Notes: generated from the sequence alone by a model not told the origin. Shown: positions 14,307-23,669, numbered from the stretch's first letter. The stretch is 64,000 nt of DNA from Sva-07 sp963698435 (GCA_963698435.1 CAVOQV010000017.1:186001-250000), one strand, 5' to 3'. A program made the numbers and translations.

Positions 14307-16103
14307 ATGGCGACGCAGGCCGGTGCGACCGGTTCTCGTTGGCGTGCCCTCGGCGCGCTGCTGCGGCCCGACGTGTGGCGTTGGGTCGGCCTCGGCGTGC
14401 TCGTGGCGATCGGATCGGCTCTCACCATCGCCGGCCCACTGGTCGTGCGGCGCGTCGTCGACACCGCCGCCGATGGCACCACCGCTGCCGAGATCACCCG
14501 GCTCGCCCTGATCTTCCTGGCGATCGCCGCGCTCGCGCAGCTCATCGCAGTGGTCGTCGCCTGGCTGGCCACGGTTGCGGCGTGGCGCACCACCAACGGT
14601 CTCCGACTCACCATGACGCGTCATGTGCTCGGCCTCGACCACGAGTTCCATCGCACGCACACACCCGGCGAGCTGATCCAGCGGGTCGATGGCGACATCA
14701 CGTCGGTGTCGGACTTCTTGAGCCAGGTGGTCACCAAGGCCGCCGGTGCCGCCATGTTGGTGAGCGGCATGGTCGTCGTGCTCGGCGTGATCGACTGGCG
14801 GCTGGGCCTCGGCATGGCCGCGTACGTCGGGCTGGCGCTTGCCGTGATCGTGCGAACCCGACATCGGGCCGTGTCGGAGTCGTCCGATGAGATGGGCGCG
14901 CTCGGCCGGCTCTACGGCGGCATCGAGGAGCGGCTCACGGCTGCCGAGGACCTCCGCGCGAACGGGGCCGCCGACCATGTCGCCTGGCGTTTCGTCGAGG
15001 ACAGCGAGGGAGCGCTGGTCAGCGCCGTTCGACGCGAGCGCGCCTTCCTCGTCATGTGGTGGTTCGTGCAGGGAGCAGTCGCCGCCGGCTGGGTGCTGTC
15101 GCTCGTGTTGGGCGCTGCGCTCGTGGCCGCCGGCACGATCACGATCGGCACAGCGTTCCTGCTCTTCCAGTTCGTCCTGCTCGTCGCGCGCCCACTCGAG
15201 GAAGTGGTACACGAGCTCGAGACGGTCCAGAAGGCCAACGGCGCGATGGTCCGCGTCGCCGACCTGCTGGCGATTCAGCCCAACGTGCTCGACGACGGTG
15301 ACACCAGCCCACCACCCGGACCGTTGTCGATCACTGCGACGAACATCGACTTCGACTACGGCGACGATCGGCCCGTGTTGGCTGCCGTCGACCTGCACAT
15401 CGATGCTGGACGGTCGGTCGGCATCGTCGGGCGCACCGGCAGTGGCAAGACCACGTTCTCGCGGTTGGTGCTCCGTCTCGTCGAGCCGACCGGTGGGCAG
15501 GTTGCTCTGGGCGGCGTGCCGATCGCCGAAATCCCGCTGGTCGAGCTCCGCCGCCGTGTTGCGCTCGTACCCCAGGAGGTCGAGCTGTTCGCCGGCACCG
15601 TGCGCGACAACGTCACGCTCTTCGACGACGAGCCGACCGACGCGGCGGTGGTCGATGCGCTCCAGCGGGTCGGCCTGGGTGCGCTCGCGGACAGCGGCAT
15701 CGACCGGGAACTCGGCGCTGCCGGTGCCGGACTCTCCGCGGGTGAGGCGCAGCTCCTCGCCTTGGCGAGGGTGTGGTTGCGCAACCCGGACATCGTCGTG
15801 CTCGACGAGGCCACCGCGCGTGTCGATCCCGACACCGAACGACGTCTGGAGGCGGCGGTCGTCGAGTTGATGCGCGGCCGGACCACGCTCGTCATCGCCC
15901 ACCGCCTGTCGACGCTGCGTTCGGTCGACGAGATCATCGTGTTCGACCACGGCCGCGTCGTGGAGCACGGTGACCGCACGGACCTCGTGGGCGACGACGA
16001 CAGCCGGTTCGCCCGTCTGCTCGCGCTCGCCCTCGACAGCGAGTCAGCGCAAGGTTCTGATCCGACTGAGCCGACTCCGACGCACTCGGAGGTGACGCCA
16101 TGA
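14307..16103 (+). CDS. ABC exporter half-transporter (subunit 1 of a heterodimer)
   Basis: Protein of 598 residues: a six-helix membrane domain (about residues 20-320) fused to an ATPase domain. Walker A is GRTGSGKTT near residue 375; Walker B is IVVLDEATARVD with the catalytic Glu. The signature is LSAGEAQ rather than LSGGQ. The stop overlaps the start of the next exporter gene as ATGA. Its own Walker motifs would pair with the canonical LSGGQ of the partner to form the working site. Substrate not predictable; relatives export lipids or drugs. Confidence 0.9.
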   Translation: MATQAGATGSRWRALGALLRPDVWRWVGLGVLVAIGSALTIAGPLVVRRVVDTAADGTTAAEITRLALIFLAIAALAQLIAVVVAWLATVAAWRTTNGLRLTMTRHVLGLDHEFHRTHTPGELIQRVDGDITSVSDFLSQVVTKAAGAAMLVSGMVVVLGVIDWRLGLGMAAYVGLALAVIVRTRHRAVSESSDEMGALGRLYGGIEERLTAAEDLRANGAADHVAWRFVEDSEGALVSAVRRERAFLVMWWFVQGAVAAGWVLSLVLGAALVAAGTITIGTAFLLFQFVLLVARPLEEVVHELETVQKANGAMVRVADLLAIQPNVLDDGDTSPPPGPLSITATNIDFDYGDDRPVLAAVDLHIDAGRSVGIVGRTGSGKTTFSRLVLRLVEPTGGQVALGGVPIAEIPLVELRRRVALVPQEVELFAGTVRDNVTLFDDEPTDAAVVDALQRVGLGALADSGIDRELGAAGAGLSAGEAQLLALARVWLRNPDIVVLDEATARVDPDTERRLEAAVVELMRGRTTLVIAHRLSTLRSVDEIIVFDHGRVVEHGDRTDLVGDDDSRFARLLALALDSESAQGSDPTEPTPTHSEVTP

Positions 16104-17923
16104 CCTCCGATGTCGAACTCGCACGCGAACCCGCGATCGGCCCGCGCCCGCCAACCGACGCCGGCGTGCCACACCACGAGCCGACCCTCGAGGATGCGCC
16201 GGGCCTCGAGGACGCGCCGAGCCTCGAGGGAGTGCCGAACGTGTGGGCGCTGGCGTGGCGCGTGTCTCAGCATCGGCCGAAGGAGTTCTGGCTCGGCTGG
16301 TTCCTCTTCGTCGTGTTCTTCACGATGCCGGCGGTCAGCGGTTATCTGCTCGGCCGCGGCTACGACGCGCTCGAGCGTGGCGATACGACCGAGACGATGT
16401 GGTGGGCGGCCGCGATCGCGGTCAGCGAGACCATCCGAATGGTGTCGATCCATCACGGCGCGCTGATCTGGACCAAGGCCTGGATCCACATGCAGACGTT
16501 GCTGCGCGCCAACATGCTGGCCGCGCAGATGGCGAGCGGTGGCGTGCACGCAGGCCAGCCGCTCGGATCCGCTGGCTCGGCGATCACACACTTCCGAGAC
16601 GACACCGAGGACGTCGCCAACCTTGTCGATGGCATCATCGACATCTCCGGAGGCCTCGTCTTCACCGTGATCGCCGGCTTCGTGCTCGGCGCGGCGGACG
16701 CTCGCGCGGCGGCCGTGCTCGTGATCCCGCTGCTCGGCGTCGGTATTGCGACGCGGGTGCTCGACACTCGTATCAAGGAGTACCGGGCCGCTGACCGGCG
16801 GGCGACCGAAGGTGTCACGGGCCTGCTCGGCGACGTGATGGCAGCCGCGACCACCGTGAAGGTGAACGACTCCAGCGAGGCGATGTTGCGTCGGCTCGCC
16901 GTGCTGGTCGAACGCCGTCGCTACACGGCCGTCCGCGACCGGGTGCTCGAAGAGGGTGTGCAAGCGTTCAGCCAGGGCGCCGCCGACATCGGGCTCGGTC
17001 TGGTACTGCTCGTGAGCGCGGGTGCGATCGCTTCGGGATCGTTCGACCTCGGCACGTTGGCGTTGTTCACCGCCTATCTCGGTTGGTTGAGCTTCCTGCC
17101 TCGCATGGTGGGCCGGGTGCTGGCTCGACGCAAACAGGCGGCGGTGGCGTTCGACAGGATGCGCGCCTTGGTCGCGGATCGAGAGGTCACGAACACCGTA
17201 CGACGTCAGTGGCTCCCGATCGATCCGAGGGATCAGCGGGTGCGTCCGGAGGTGGCGCGTCCCGAGCGGGTCCCTCTCGAACGCCTCGAGGTCGACGAGC
17301 TCGTCGTTTCCTACGGCGGTCGTGTGGTCCTCGATGACATCTCGTTCCGTGTCGCCCGCGGTGAGTTCGTCGTGATCACCGGCCCCGTCGGCGCAGGGAA
17401 GAGCACCCTGTTGCGCGCGCTGCTGGGCCTCGCCTGGCAGGCGGAGGTCGCTGGATCGGTGCGCTGGAACGGCGCGGAGATCGACGACCGGGCGGCGTTC
17501 CTCGTGCCCCCCAACGCTGCGTTCCTGTCTCAGGTGCCCCAGCTGATCTCCGACAGCGTGGCGGACAACGTCGGGCTCGGCCCCGTGCGCGAGACCGATC
17601 TTGCCCGTGCCTTCGAGCTGGCGGCGATCACCGCCGACATCGCCGAGATGCCCGCTGGCGCAGCGACGCTGATCGGCCCGCGCGGCCTCCGGCTGTCGGG
17701 CGGGCAGCGTCAGCGGTTGGCGACCGCCCGGGCGCTCGTCCACGCACCCGAACTCGTCGTGCTCGACGACCTGTCGAGCGCGCTCGACGTCGAGACCGAG
17801 GTGCAGCTGTGGACCAACCTCGCCGACGCCGGCATGACGGTGATCGCTGTCTCCCACCGAGCGGTCGCGTTCGATCGCGCCGACCACGTGCTCCGCCTCG
17901 ACGCCGGCCGCCTGGAAGGGTGA
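16100..17923 (+). CDS. ABC exporter half-transporter (subunit 2 of a heterodimer)
   Basis: Protein of 607 residues with an acidic N-terminal extension containing a near-repeated LEDAPGLEDAPSLEG segment, then six membrane helices and an ATPase domain. Walker A is GPVGAGKST (about residue 428) and the signature is canonical LSGGQRQR. Walker B reads LVVLDDLSSALD, with Asp in place of the catalytic Glu, so this subunit carries the degenerate site. Overlaps subunit 1 by four bases, so the two are translationally coupled. Confidence 0.9.
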   Translation: MTSDVELAREPAIGPRPPTDAGVPHHEPTLEDAPGLEDAPSLEGVPNVWALAWRVSQHRPKEFWLGWFLFVVFFTMPAVSGYLLGRGYDALERGDTTETMWWAAAIAVSETIRMVSIHHGALIWTKAWIHMQTLLRANMLAAQMASGGVHAGQPLGSAGSAITHFRDDTEDVANLVDGIIDISGGLVFTVIAGFVLGAADARAAAVLVIPLLGVGIATRVLDTRIKEYRAADRRATEGVTGLLGDVMAAATTVKVNDSSEAMLRRLAVLVERRRYTAVRDRVLEEGVQAFSQGAADIGLGLVLLVSAGAIASGSFDLGTLALFTAYLGWLSFLPRMVGRVLARRKQAAVAFDRMRALVADREVTNTVRRQWLPIDPRDQRVRPEVARPERVPLERLEVDELVVSYGGRVVLDDISFRVARGEFVVITGPVGAGKSTLLRALLGLAWQAEVAGSVRWNGAEIDDRAAFLVPPNAAFLSQVPQLISDSVADNVGLGPVRETDLARAFELAAITADIAEMPAGAATLIGPRGLRLSGGQRQRLATARALVHAPELVVLDDLSSALDVETEVQLWTNLADAGMTVIAVSHRAVAFDRADHVLRLDAGRLEG

Positions 17924-17935
17924 GTGCGGCGCCGG

Positions 17936-18503
17936 TCAGGTCGCCCGCTGGCGCGCTCGGTGGTCGGCGGTGTGGGTTCGGCTTGCGCAGCGGGAGTCGG
18001 CGCAGAACCGACGGGAACCATTGCGGGTCACGTCGTAGAAGAGGTGGTGGCAGTCGATGGCTGCGCACGTGCCGAAGCGACTGGTGCCGTGGTCGCACAA
18101 CTCCTGAGCCAACGCCATCAGGAAGTCGGCGACCGCCTGGTCGTCGAAGGTCGCCGATGCGGGCGTCCAATGGATGTGGAGATCCGCGCCGTCGTGATCG
18201 GTCAGCGACGGGGTGATGTGGATGCCCGAGAGCTGCGCGTTGATCCACGCGACGGTCGGTTCCGGCTCGGCGCCGGGGAGCGCCGAGCAAGGTGTCGACC
18301 ATGGCACCGACGCGCTCTTCGACCCGGTCGATCGCAGCGGCGGACGCGCCGGCGGCGCGACTGAAGCGATGGTCGTGCAGCAGCGTGCGGGCGTCGGCCG
18401 GTTCCGCGTCGCGATCAGCGGCATCGGACAACGCGTTGACGAGATCGACCAGGGCCTCGATGGTGAGACGGACTTCGGTGTCGTGCCCCGACGTGACGTA
18501 CAC
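17936..18503 (-). CDS. CGNR zinc-finger (ABATE-type) putative regulator (frameshifted)
   Basis: The N-terminal part from GTG 18503 (RLTIEALVDLVNALSDAAD...LLHDHRFSRAAG) resembles the ABATE domain. After a one-base frame change near 18280 the protein continues with PTVAWINAQLSGIHITPSL and ends in a CGNR-type zinc finger: CAAIDCHHLFYDVTRNGSRR then FCADSRCASR, with CASR replacing CGNR. Total about 188 residues. Probably a transcription regulator. It is divergent from a SWEET-like membrane gene across a striking dyad. The break is probably a sequencing indel near GCGCTCCCCGGCGCC. Confidence 0.75.
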
Positions 18504-18530
18504 GAGTGGGAGCGTATCCGTCTTCGACCA

Positions 18531-18563
18531 TGTAAGGTACTAAACGAAGTTTAGCCACTTACA
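18531..18563. promoter_or_regulatory. Two-block dyad between CGNR and SWEET-like genes, probable operator
   Basis: TGTAAG, 3 bp, CTAAAC, GAA, GTTTAG, 3 bp, CTTACA. Both blocks are perfect inverted repeats around one 3-bp centre, total 33 bp, AT-rich in a GC-rich context. It lies 28 bp upstream of the CGNR start and 18 bp upstream of the SWEET-like start, so it could control both. Confidence 0.75.
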
Positions 18564-18581
18564 CGGAATCCGGTCTGTCCA

Positions 18582-19222
18582 ATGAATCTCGTCCTCAACC
18601 TGCTCGTCGTCGTTGCGACCGTCCTCGGATCGTGGATGGCGTTTCCCGCAAGCCCGTCGCATCGCTCGCACGCGCCGGGTCGACGGTGTCTCGGCGACGT
18701 GGATCGGGGTGAGCCTGGCGATCAACAGCTGGTGGATGGCGTACGGGCTGCTCGTCGGCGTCTGGGCCCTGGTGCCGGTGTCGATGATCTCGCTGGTGCT
18801 CTATGGAGTGATGGCGTTCTACTTCGTGCGGTCGGTGGGCCGACCGGCACTGCCGGGCCTGGCGATGGGCGCCTTCGGTCTCGGAATGGTGCCGCTGCCC
18901 TTCCTGCTGATCGGGGGCTGGCAACTCGCCGGTGTCGCAGTCGGCCTCTCGTACGGCGTGCAACTTGCTCCCCGCCGTCGTTGCCTCGTTGCGCACGTCG
19001 GCGCTGTCGGGGGTGTCGTCGGCGACGTGGATCATCGCGTTGGTGGAAGCGGCGCTCTGGCTCGTCTACGGCGTCGGTGTCGGCGACCTGGCGCTGACGC
19101 TCGCGGGCGTCGTCGGTGCGATGATGGCCTCGGTGATCCTGGCGCGCCTTGCGGCGACGGGACATCGCCCGTTCGTCGTGCTGCGTCCTCGCCGCCGCCT
19201 CGAACTGGCGCCCGCGAGCTGA
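18582..19222 (+). CDS. SWEET/PQ-loop-like membrane protein (two frame changes)
   Basis: Reads in three successive frames: MNLVLNLLVVVATVLGSWMAFPASP, then (after about 18650) TRRVDGVSATWIGVSLAINSWWMAYGLLVGVWALVP and further helices, then (after about 18965) LLPAVVASLRTSALSGVSSATWIIALVEAALWLVYGV. The segment P-x-RI..TR...GVSxxTW occurs twice, the hallmark of MtN3/PQ-loop repeats. So it is a two-repeat, six- to seven-helix small-molecule transporter, perhaps for sugars. It ends in an Arg-rich tail. Divergent from the CGNR regulator. Frame changes are probably sequence errors. Confidence 0.65.
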
Positions 19223-19334
19223 CGCCCACCGAACGGAGTCCTGACGGCGCGGGGTGGACAATCGCGCAACCGTCACTAGCCTGAACGAGGTAAACGTGAG
19301 TCAACGGTGGCTCCGATTTCAACAAGGAGCCGAA

Positions 19335-19535
19335 ATGGCCACAGGTACAGTGAAGTTCTTCAATGACGAGAAGGGCTTCGGTTTCATCTCTCGCGACGAC
19401 GGCGACGACGTCTTCGTGCACTACTCGAACATCCAGGGATCGGGTCGCCGGTCGCTGAACGACGGCGACACCGTCGAGTTCGAGATCGCTGCGGGCCGCA
19501 AGGGCCCCGAAGCGGTCGACGTCAAAGTCGTCTGA
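19335..19535 (+). CDS. Cold-shock domain protein (CspA family)
   Basis: Small RNA/DNA-binding protein of 66 residues. The OB-fold motifs are present: MATGTVKFFNDEKGFGFI (RNP1-like KGFGFI) and DVFVHYSNI (RNP2 FVHYS). The start ATG 19335 follows an AAGGAG ribosome site. It probably acts as an RNA chaperone during growth or cold adaptation. A small charged protein follows 13 bp downstream in the same transcript, and both end at a hairpin terminator. Confidence 0.95.
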   Translation: MATGTVKFFNDEKGFGFISRDDGDDVFVHYSNIQGSGRRSLNDGDTVEFEIAAGRKGPEAVDVKVV

Positions 19536-19548
19536 GGAGGCGTTCCGA

Positions 19549-19842
19549 TTGGCTCGAAGCCCACAGTCCTATCAGAAGCGTCAACGAGAGCTCCGCAAGA
19601 AGGAGCGCAAGGCCGAGAAGCTCGCCGTTCGACACGGCAAGTCCTCGGACTCCGAGGAGGACGTCGATGACGGCCCCGACGAGGATGCGCTGCTCGAGGA
19701 GTTCCGTCTGTTGAACGAGAAGTTCGCAGCAGGCGACGTCGAAGAGGACGACTTCGAGTTCCGCAAGGCGGAGATCTTCGCCAAGCTCGGCCTCGGGGAA
19801 GCTCCCGAACCGCGTGAGGAAGCCTCCGAGTCGGACGACTGA
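19549..19842 (+). CDS. Small charged coiled-coil-like protein downstream of csp
   Basis: A 97-residue protein starting with TTG at 19549, behind GAGGAGGCG. The N-terminus is basic and helical (SYQKRQRELRKKERKAEKLAVRHG), then very acidic (SSDSEEDVDDGPDEDALLEEFRLL), then FEFRKAEIFAKLGLG, ending acidic. Small proteins of this layout often follow cold-shock genes in proteobacteria and actinobacteria; function unknown. It is 13 bp from csp and clearly co-transcribed. Confidence 0.8.
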   Translation: MARSPQSYQKRQRELRKKERKAEKLAVRHGKSSDSEEDVDDGPDEDALLEEFRLLNEKFAAGDVEEDDFEFRKAEIFAKLGLGEAPEPREEASESDD

Positions 19843-19846
19843 CTCT

Positions 19847-20545
19847 CTACAACTCGATCAACGACCCCCGGCTCGCCCGGGGGTCGTTGTCGTTTTCGAC
19901 CCGTGTGGGCGCTCCTGCCGTCCTCGCGCTGAGCCAGAACCCCGTGCCAGCGCGGGCCGTCCGGCCGGACCACTGACCCGGCAGTGCGGCGATCACGTCG
20001 TCGGCTGGAAGATGAATCGGGGTCTGATCGCCGAGCGTGTTGACCCAGACGACGGTGCCGGCCGGGCGAAGTACGCGTGCGATCTCACCGGGGAACAGCA
20101 GCATGTTGATCATCACCACCGCGTCGAAACGCTCTGCCGGGAATGGCAGCGCGGCGGCGTCAGCGTGCACCCGTGGTGCGAGTTCACCGGGCGCGTGGCG
20201 CAGCATCTCCGCCGACAGGTCGGTGGCGATCAGCGATCCGACCACACCGGACAGCAGTCGCGTGCCCGCGCCCGTGCCGGATCCGAGCTCCAACCACGTG
20301 CCGTCGATCGGCACGTCGCCGCGGTCGAGCGCGTCGAGGAGCGGTGCGGCCCTGGTGTCGTCGACGTGACGCGACGACCACTCGGCTGCCATCGAGTCGA
20401 ACAGTTCCGCCATGTGGGTGGCGTTGTCGGCAGTCCACGGTTCGCCGCTGGCCACCGCCCGGGTCCGGCGCCGGATGGGGTGATCCGGCCCGGCGAACGG
20501 TTCGGGCTCGACCGCCGAGGGGTGATCCGACAGCCGCTCGATCAT
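19847..20545 (-). CDS. SAM-dependent methyltransferase (UbiE/class I-like)
   Basis: Protein of 232 residues. Motif I is WLELGSGTGAGTRLL; the acidic loop follows in SLIATDLSAEMLRHAP; motif II-like VHADAAALPFPAERFDAVVMINMLLF and RVLRPAGTVVWVN complete the class I fold. Substrate unknown. The start chosen is ATG 20545 (MIERLSDHPSAVEP); a longer reading reaches 20602 but would run into the ArsR promoter region. Its 3' end contains the csp terminator, which encodes part of the last residues (NDPRASRG). Confidence 0.85.
   Translation of the reverse strand: MIERLSDHPSAVEPEPFAGPDHPIRRRTRAVASGEPWTADNATHMAELFDSMAAEWSSRHVDDTRAAPLLDALDRGDVPIDGTWLELGSGTGAGTRLLSGVVGSLIATDLSAEMLRHAPGELAPRVHADAAALPFPAERFDAVVMINMLLFPGEIARVLRPAGTVVWVNTLGDQTPIHLPADDVIAALPGQWSGRTARAGTGFWLSARTAGAPTRVENDNDPRASRGSLIEL
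19859..19896. terminator. Terminator hairpin at the end of the csp operon
   Basis: ACGACCCCCG pairs perfectly with CGGGGGTCGT (10-bp stem, 7-base loop), followed by a T-rich stretch (TGTCGTTTT). It lies inside the last codons of the convergent methyltransferase, so the two transcription units overlap at their ends. Confidence 0.85.
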
Positions 20546-20607
20546 CCGCCCAGTGTGGCATCTGGGTTCAGGCGCCGATGTCACAGGTGGGTGGTGAAAC
20601 ATGTTGC

Positions 20608-20632
20608 ATTCATCGCTACATAGTTATATAGT
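20608..20632. promoter_or_regulatory. Putative ArsR promoter/operator region
   Basis: ATTCATCGCTACAT followed by AGTTATATAG, a short AT-rich stretch immediately upstream of the ArsR gene. The first 14 bases recur exactly at 21081-21094 near the start of the MMPL gene, suggesting a shared regulator site. Confidence 0.5.
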
Positions 20633-20639
20633 GCTCGCC

Positions 20640-20969
20640 ATGCCTCAGGCACTTCCATCCGAACTGCTCGAACACGTCGCCGAGCGCTTCCGCGTCCTCG
20701 GCGACGCGACGCGACTCGGCATCATCCGGACGCTCCTGGACGACGGCGAACAGAACGTCGGCCAACTGGTCGATCGCCTGGGCACCAGCCAGGCCAACGT
20801 GTCCAAGCACCTCCGCATCCTCCACGACGCGAGAATCGTCACCCGGCGCACCGAGGGCACATCTGCCTACTACTCCGTCACCGATCCGAGCCTCATGCCG
20901 GTCTGTGCCATCGTGTGCGACCGCCTGCGTGACCAGGTCGCCGACGACGCCCGAACGTTCGCCGTCTGA
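20640..20969 (+). CDS. ArsR-family transcriptional regulator
   Basis: Winged-helix repressor of 109 residues: LLEHVAERFRVLGDATRLGIIRTLL, recognition helix GTSQANVSKHLRILHDARIV and wing RTEGTSAYYSVTD. It lacks the metal-binding ELCVCDL motif of metal-sensing ArsR; two Cys near the C-terminus (PVCAIVCDRL) might sense redox or metal. The start chosen is ATG 20640; a GTG at 20631 is possible. It lies 77 bp before an MMPL exporter and probably represses it. Confidence 0.9.
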   Translation: MPQALPSELLEHVAERFRVLGDATRLGIIRTLLDDGEQNVGQLVDRLGTSQANVSKHLRILHDARIVTRRTEGTSAYYSVTDPSLMPVCAIVCDRLRDQVADDARTFAV

Positions 20970-21046
20970 GCCCGACCCGACGTCTCTGCCACCCAGATCC
21001 ATCACCCCCACCCAATCCGTCCCCGCACACAGAAAGCACCCATGAC

Positions 21047-23234
21047 ATGAGTACCGACCTCGAACCACCACCGCTGTCCGATTCATCGCTACATGAGCAT
21101 CAACCGCTGGTCCAGCACGACGACATGGAAACCGACGTCGTGCACCCGCCGCTGGCCCGGATGGGTCGCTGGGCACACGGACACCGCAAGCTGGTGATCC
21201 TCACCTGGGCGGTCCTCGCGATCGGCTTGGGCGTGTTCGCGCCGCGACTCGAGCATGCGCTCTCCGGAGCAATGTGGGAGGTCAACGGCAGCGAGTCGCT
21301 CGCCGCGCGTGACGTCATCGACGAGCAGTTCGGCGGCCTGTCATCGCAGTCGGCGGTCGTCGTGATCCAGAGTCAGTCGACCCCGATCGACGATCCCGCG
21401 TTCCAGCAGACGATCGCCGACGTCAACGCGTTGATCGGCACCGAAGAGGGCTTCGGCCAGCCGATGCCGCCGCAGCCGGGCATGGACGGCCAGACCGTCA
21501 TGATCCAGGCCGGCGCCAACGTCGACCCCACCGAAGCCGTCCGAGCCGCCGAACGACTCGGGCGACGACATCGGGGAACTCTCCCGCGAGATCGCGGGCG
21601 ATGAGATCTCCGTCGCCCTCACCGGCTCGCCCGCATTCTGGGACGACTTCAACGCCGTCAACCGCGAGGGCATGTTGAAAGCAGAGATCCTCACCTGGCC
21701 CGTCACCGCCGTGATCTTGGTGATCGCCTTCGGCACGCTCGCTGCCGCCGGGCTTCCCCTCGTGCTCACCGCCGCCGGACTGCTCGCCTCGATGGGCGTG
21801 CTCTTCGGAATCACCCAGATCACCGACCTGTCGATCTGGACGTTGAACTTCGCCATGATGTTCGCGCTCGCGCTCGGCATCGACTACGCCCTGTTCATCG
21901 TCACCCGCTACCGAGCGGCACTCCACGCCCACCCCGAGGACCCGCAACACGCCGCTGGCATCGCAATGGACACCGCGGGCAAAGCCGTGCTCTTCTCGGG
22001 CATCACCGTGCTGGTGAGCCTCTCCGCGGTTCTCCTGGTGCCGATCCCGGCGTTCCGATCCATGGCCGCCGGCATGATGCTGTCGGTGAGCTTCGTCCTG
22101 CTCGCCGCGCTCACCCTGCTCCCCGCACTCCTGGGCCCTGGCATCGACAAGTTTGCGCTGCCGTGGCACTCCAAAGGTGACCACCACAGCGAGTTCTTCG
22201 CCAAGCTGGCCGACCGGATCCAGGCCCACAAGGTGATCGTGGCCGGCGGCGCCGTCGTCGTGCTGCTCGCACTGGCGCTGCCATTGCTCGGCCTGAAGAC
22301 CGGGATGCCGGGCATCACCGTCCTCCCCGAGGACGAGCAGGCCCGTCAGGGCTACGACATGATCGCCGACGGCTTCGGCCCTGGCGGTCCCGGTCCCATC
22401 CAGGTGATCGTCCCTGCCGACGGTGACGCGCAGGCCGTCGCCGATCAGGTGATGGCCACCGAGGGCATCGTCATGGCCTTCCCGCCCTCGCCGGGCATGG
22501 AGGGTGCGAGCATCATCCAGGCCGTCGGTGCCTACGACCCTTCATCCGACGAGGCGTTGGCCCTGATCCCGACACTGCGGACCGAGTTGCCCGACGGTGT
22601 GCTCGTCGGCGGTCCGGTCGCCGAGAACTTCGACCTCGACCAGACGCTCTCGGAGAAGGCGCCGCTCGTGATGGGCGTCGTCCTGGTGCTGGGCTTCATC
22701 CTGCTGATGATCGCTCTGCAGGCGGTGATCGTTGCCTTCGTCGGCGTGATCTTCAACCTGTTGTCGGTCGCCGCGGCGTTCGGTGTCGGTGCCCTGGTGT
22801 TCCAGAACGGCATCGGAGCAGGATTGCTGAGCTTCGAGAGTCAGGGATACCTGACCTCGTGGGCGCCGCTGTTCTTCTTCGCCCTCGTGTTCGCCATCTC
22901 GATGGACTACACGGTGTTCCTGCTGGCGTCGACCCGAGAGCACTTCGAACGCTCGGGTGACGCTGCCGAGGCCGTGCGGGGGTCGCTGAGTCACGTCGGG
23001 CGACCGATCGTGGCCGCGGCCGGAGTCATGATCGCCGTGTTCTACACCTTCGCCATCGCCGGCACCCTGCCGATGAAGGAGATGGGCCTCATCCTCGGCA
23101 CCGCCGTGCTGCTCGACGCCTTCCTGATCCGGTTGGTGCTGGTCCCGGCGACGCTCTACATCATCGGCAACAAGGCCTGGTGGCTGCCGCGCTGGATGGA
23201 TCGCATCCTCCCCAACGTCAAGTTCGCCCACTGA
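21047..23234 (+). CDS. MMPL-family RND exporter (frameshifted)
   Basis: About 728 residues. An N-terminal helix (GHRKLVILTWAVLAIGLGVF), a periplasmic domain, then helices with the MMPL/RND signatures FAMMFALALGIDYALFIVTRYR and FALVFAISMDYTVFLLAST. The first part (from ATG 21047) leaves frame near base 21558 and the remainder (DDIGELSREIAGDEISVALTG onward) continues one frame over to 23234. Such proteins export lipids, siderophores or drugs. Alternative starts at 21125 or 21161 fit the family N-terminus better and would place a 14-bp repeat (21081-21094) upstream of the gene. A strong terminator follows. Confidence 0.88.
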
Positions 23235-23282
23235 CGAGCTGACATCATCGTCGAGGTTCCTCCAATCGCCTCGGCTTGACCG

Positions 23283-23312
23283 GTGCGGACGGGCTCCCCA
23301 GCCCGTCCGCAC
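23283..23312 (+). terminator. Terminator after the MMPL gene
   Basis: GTGCGGACGGGCT pairs perfectly with AGCCCGTCCGCAC (13-bp stem, CCCC loop), 48 bp after the MMPL stop. Confidence 0.85.
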
Positions 23313-23363
23313 GGTCGCGTCCACGCGGATCTGGCCTGGCCCGGTGTTCGGTAGCGTGCGGAG

Positions 23364-23669
23364 ATGTTCCGCCAGGTGGTTTCGTTCCGATGGGTCGAGG
23401 GCACGTCGCCCGAGTCGAAGCAGGGCCTGCGAGACGCGGTCGAACGACTGCGCGAGATCCCCGAGTTGGTCGCGATGACCTGGGGGGACGACGCCGGCCA
23501 CTTCGACGGCAATTTCGATTTCGTGGTGGTGATGGACTTCGCCGACTTCGCGTCGGCCCGACGGTACGTCGACCATCCGCTCCACCGGCGCTACGTCGAG
23601 GATCACGCGACCAAGGTCGTCGGCGAGCGCGTCGTCGTCCAGCACGACTGGGTCCCAGACCGGACGTGA
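23364..23669 (+). CDS. Dabb (stress-responsive A/B barrel) domain protein
   Basis: Protein of 101 residues with the dimeric alpha-beta barrel pattern: MFRQVVSFRWVEG, then SKQGLRDAVERLREIPELVAMTWGDD and FDFVVVMDFADFASARRYVDHPLHRRYVEDH. Family members include stress proteins and small cyclases or monooxygenases; a single-domain protein such as this cannot be assigned a reaction. It stands alone after the MMPL terminator and is convergent with the RNA methylase gene. Confidence 0.85.
   Translation: MFRQVVSFRWVEGTSPESKQGLRDAVERLREIPELVAMTWGDDAGHFDGNFDFVVVMDFADFASARRYVDHPLHRRYVEDHATKVVGERVVVQHDWVPDRT

Noticed and set aside
15356..17887. 843-codon minus-strand ORF opposite the ABC exporters
   Set aside because: No domain signatures; the opposite strand carries two clear ABC transporter genes with coupled ends.
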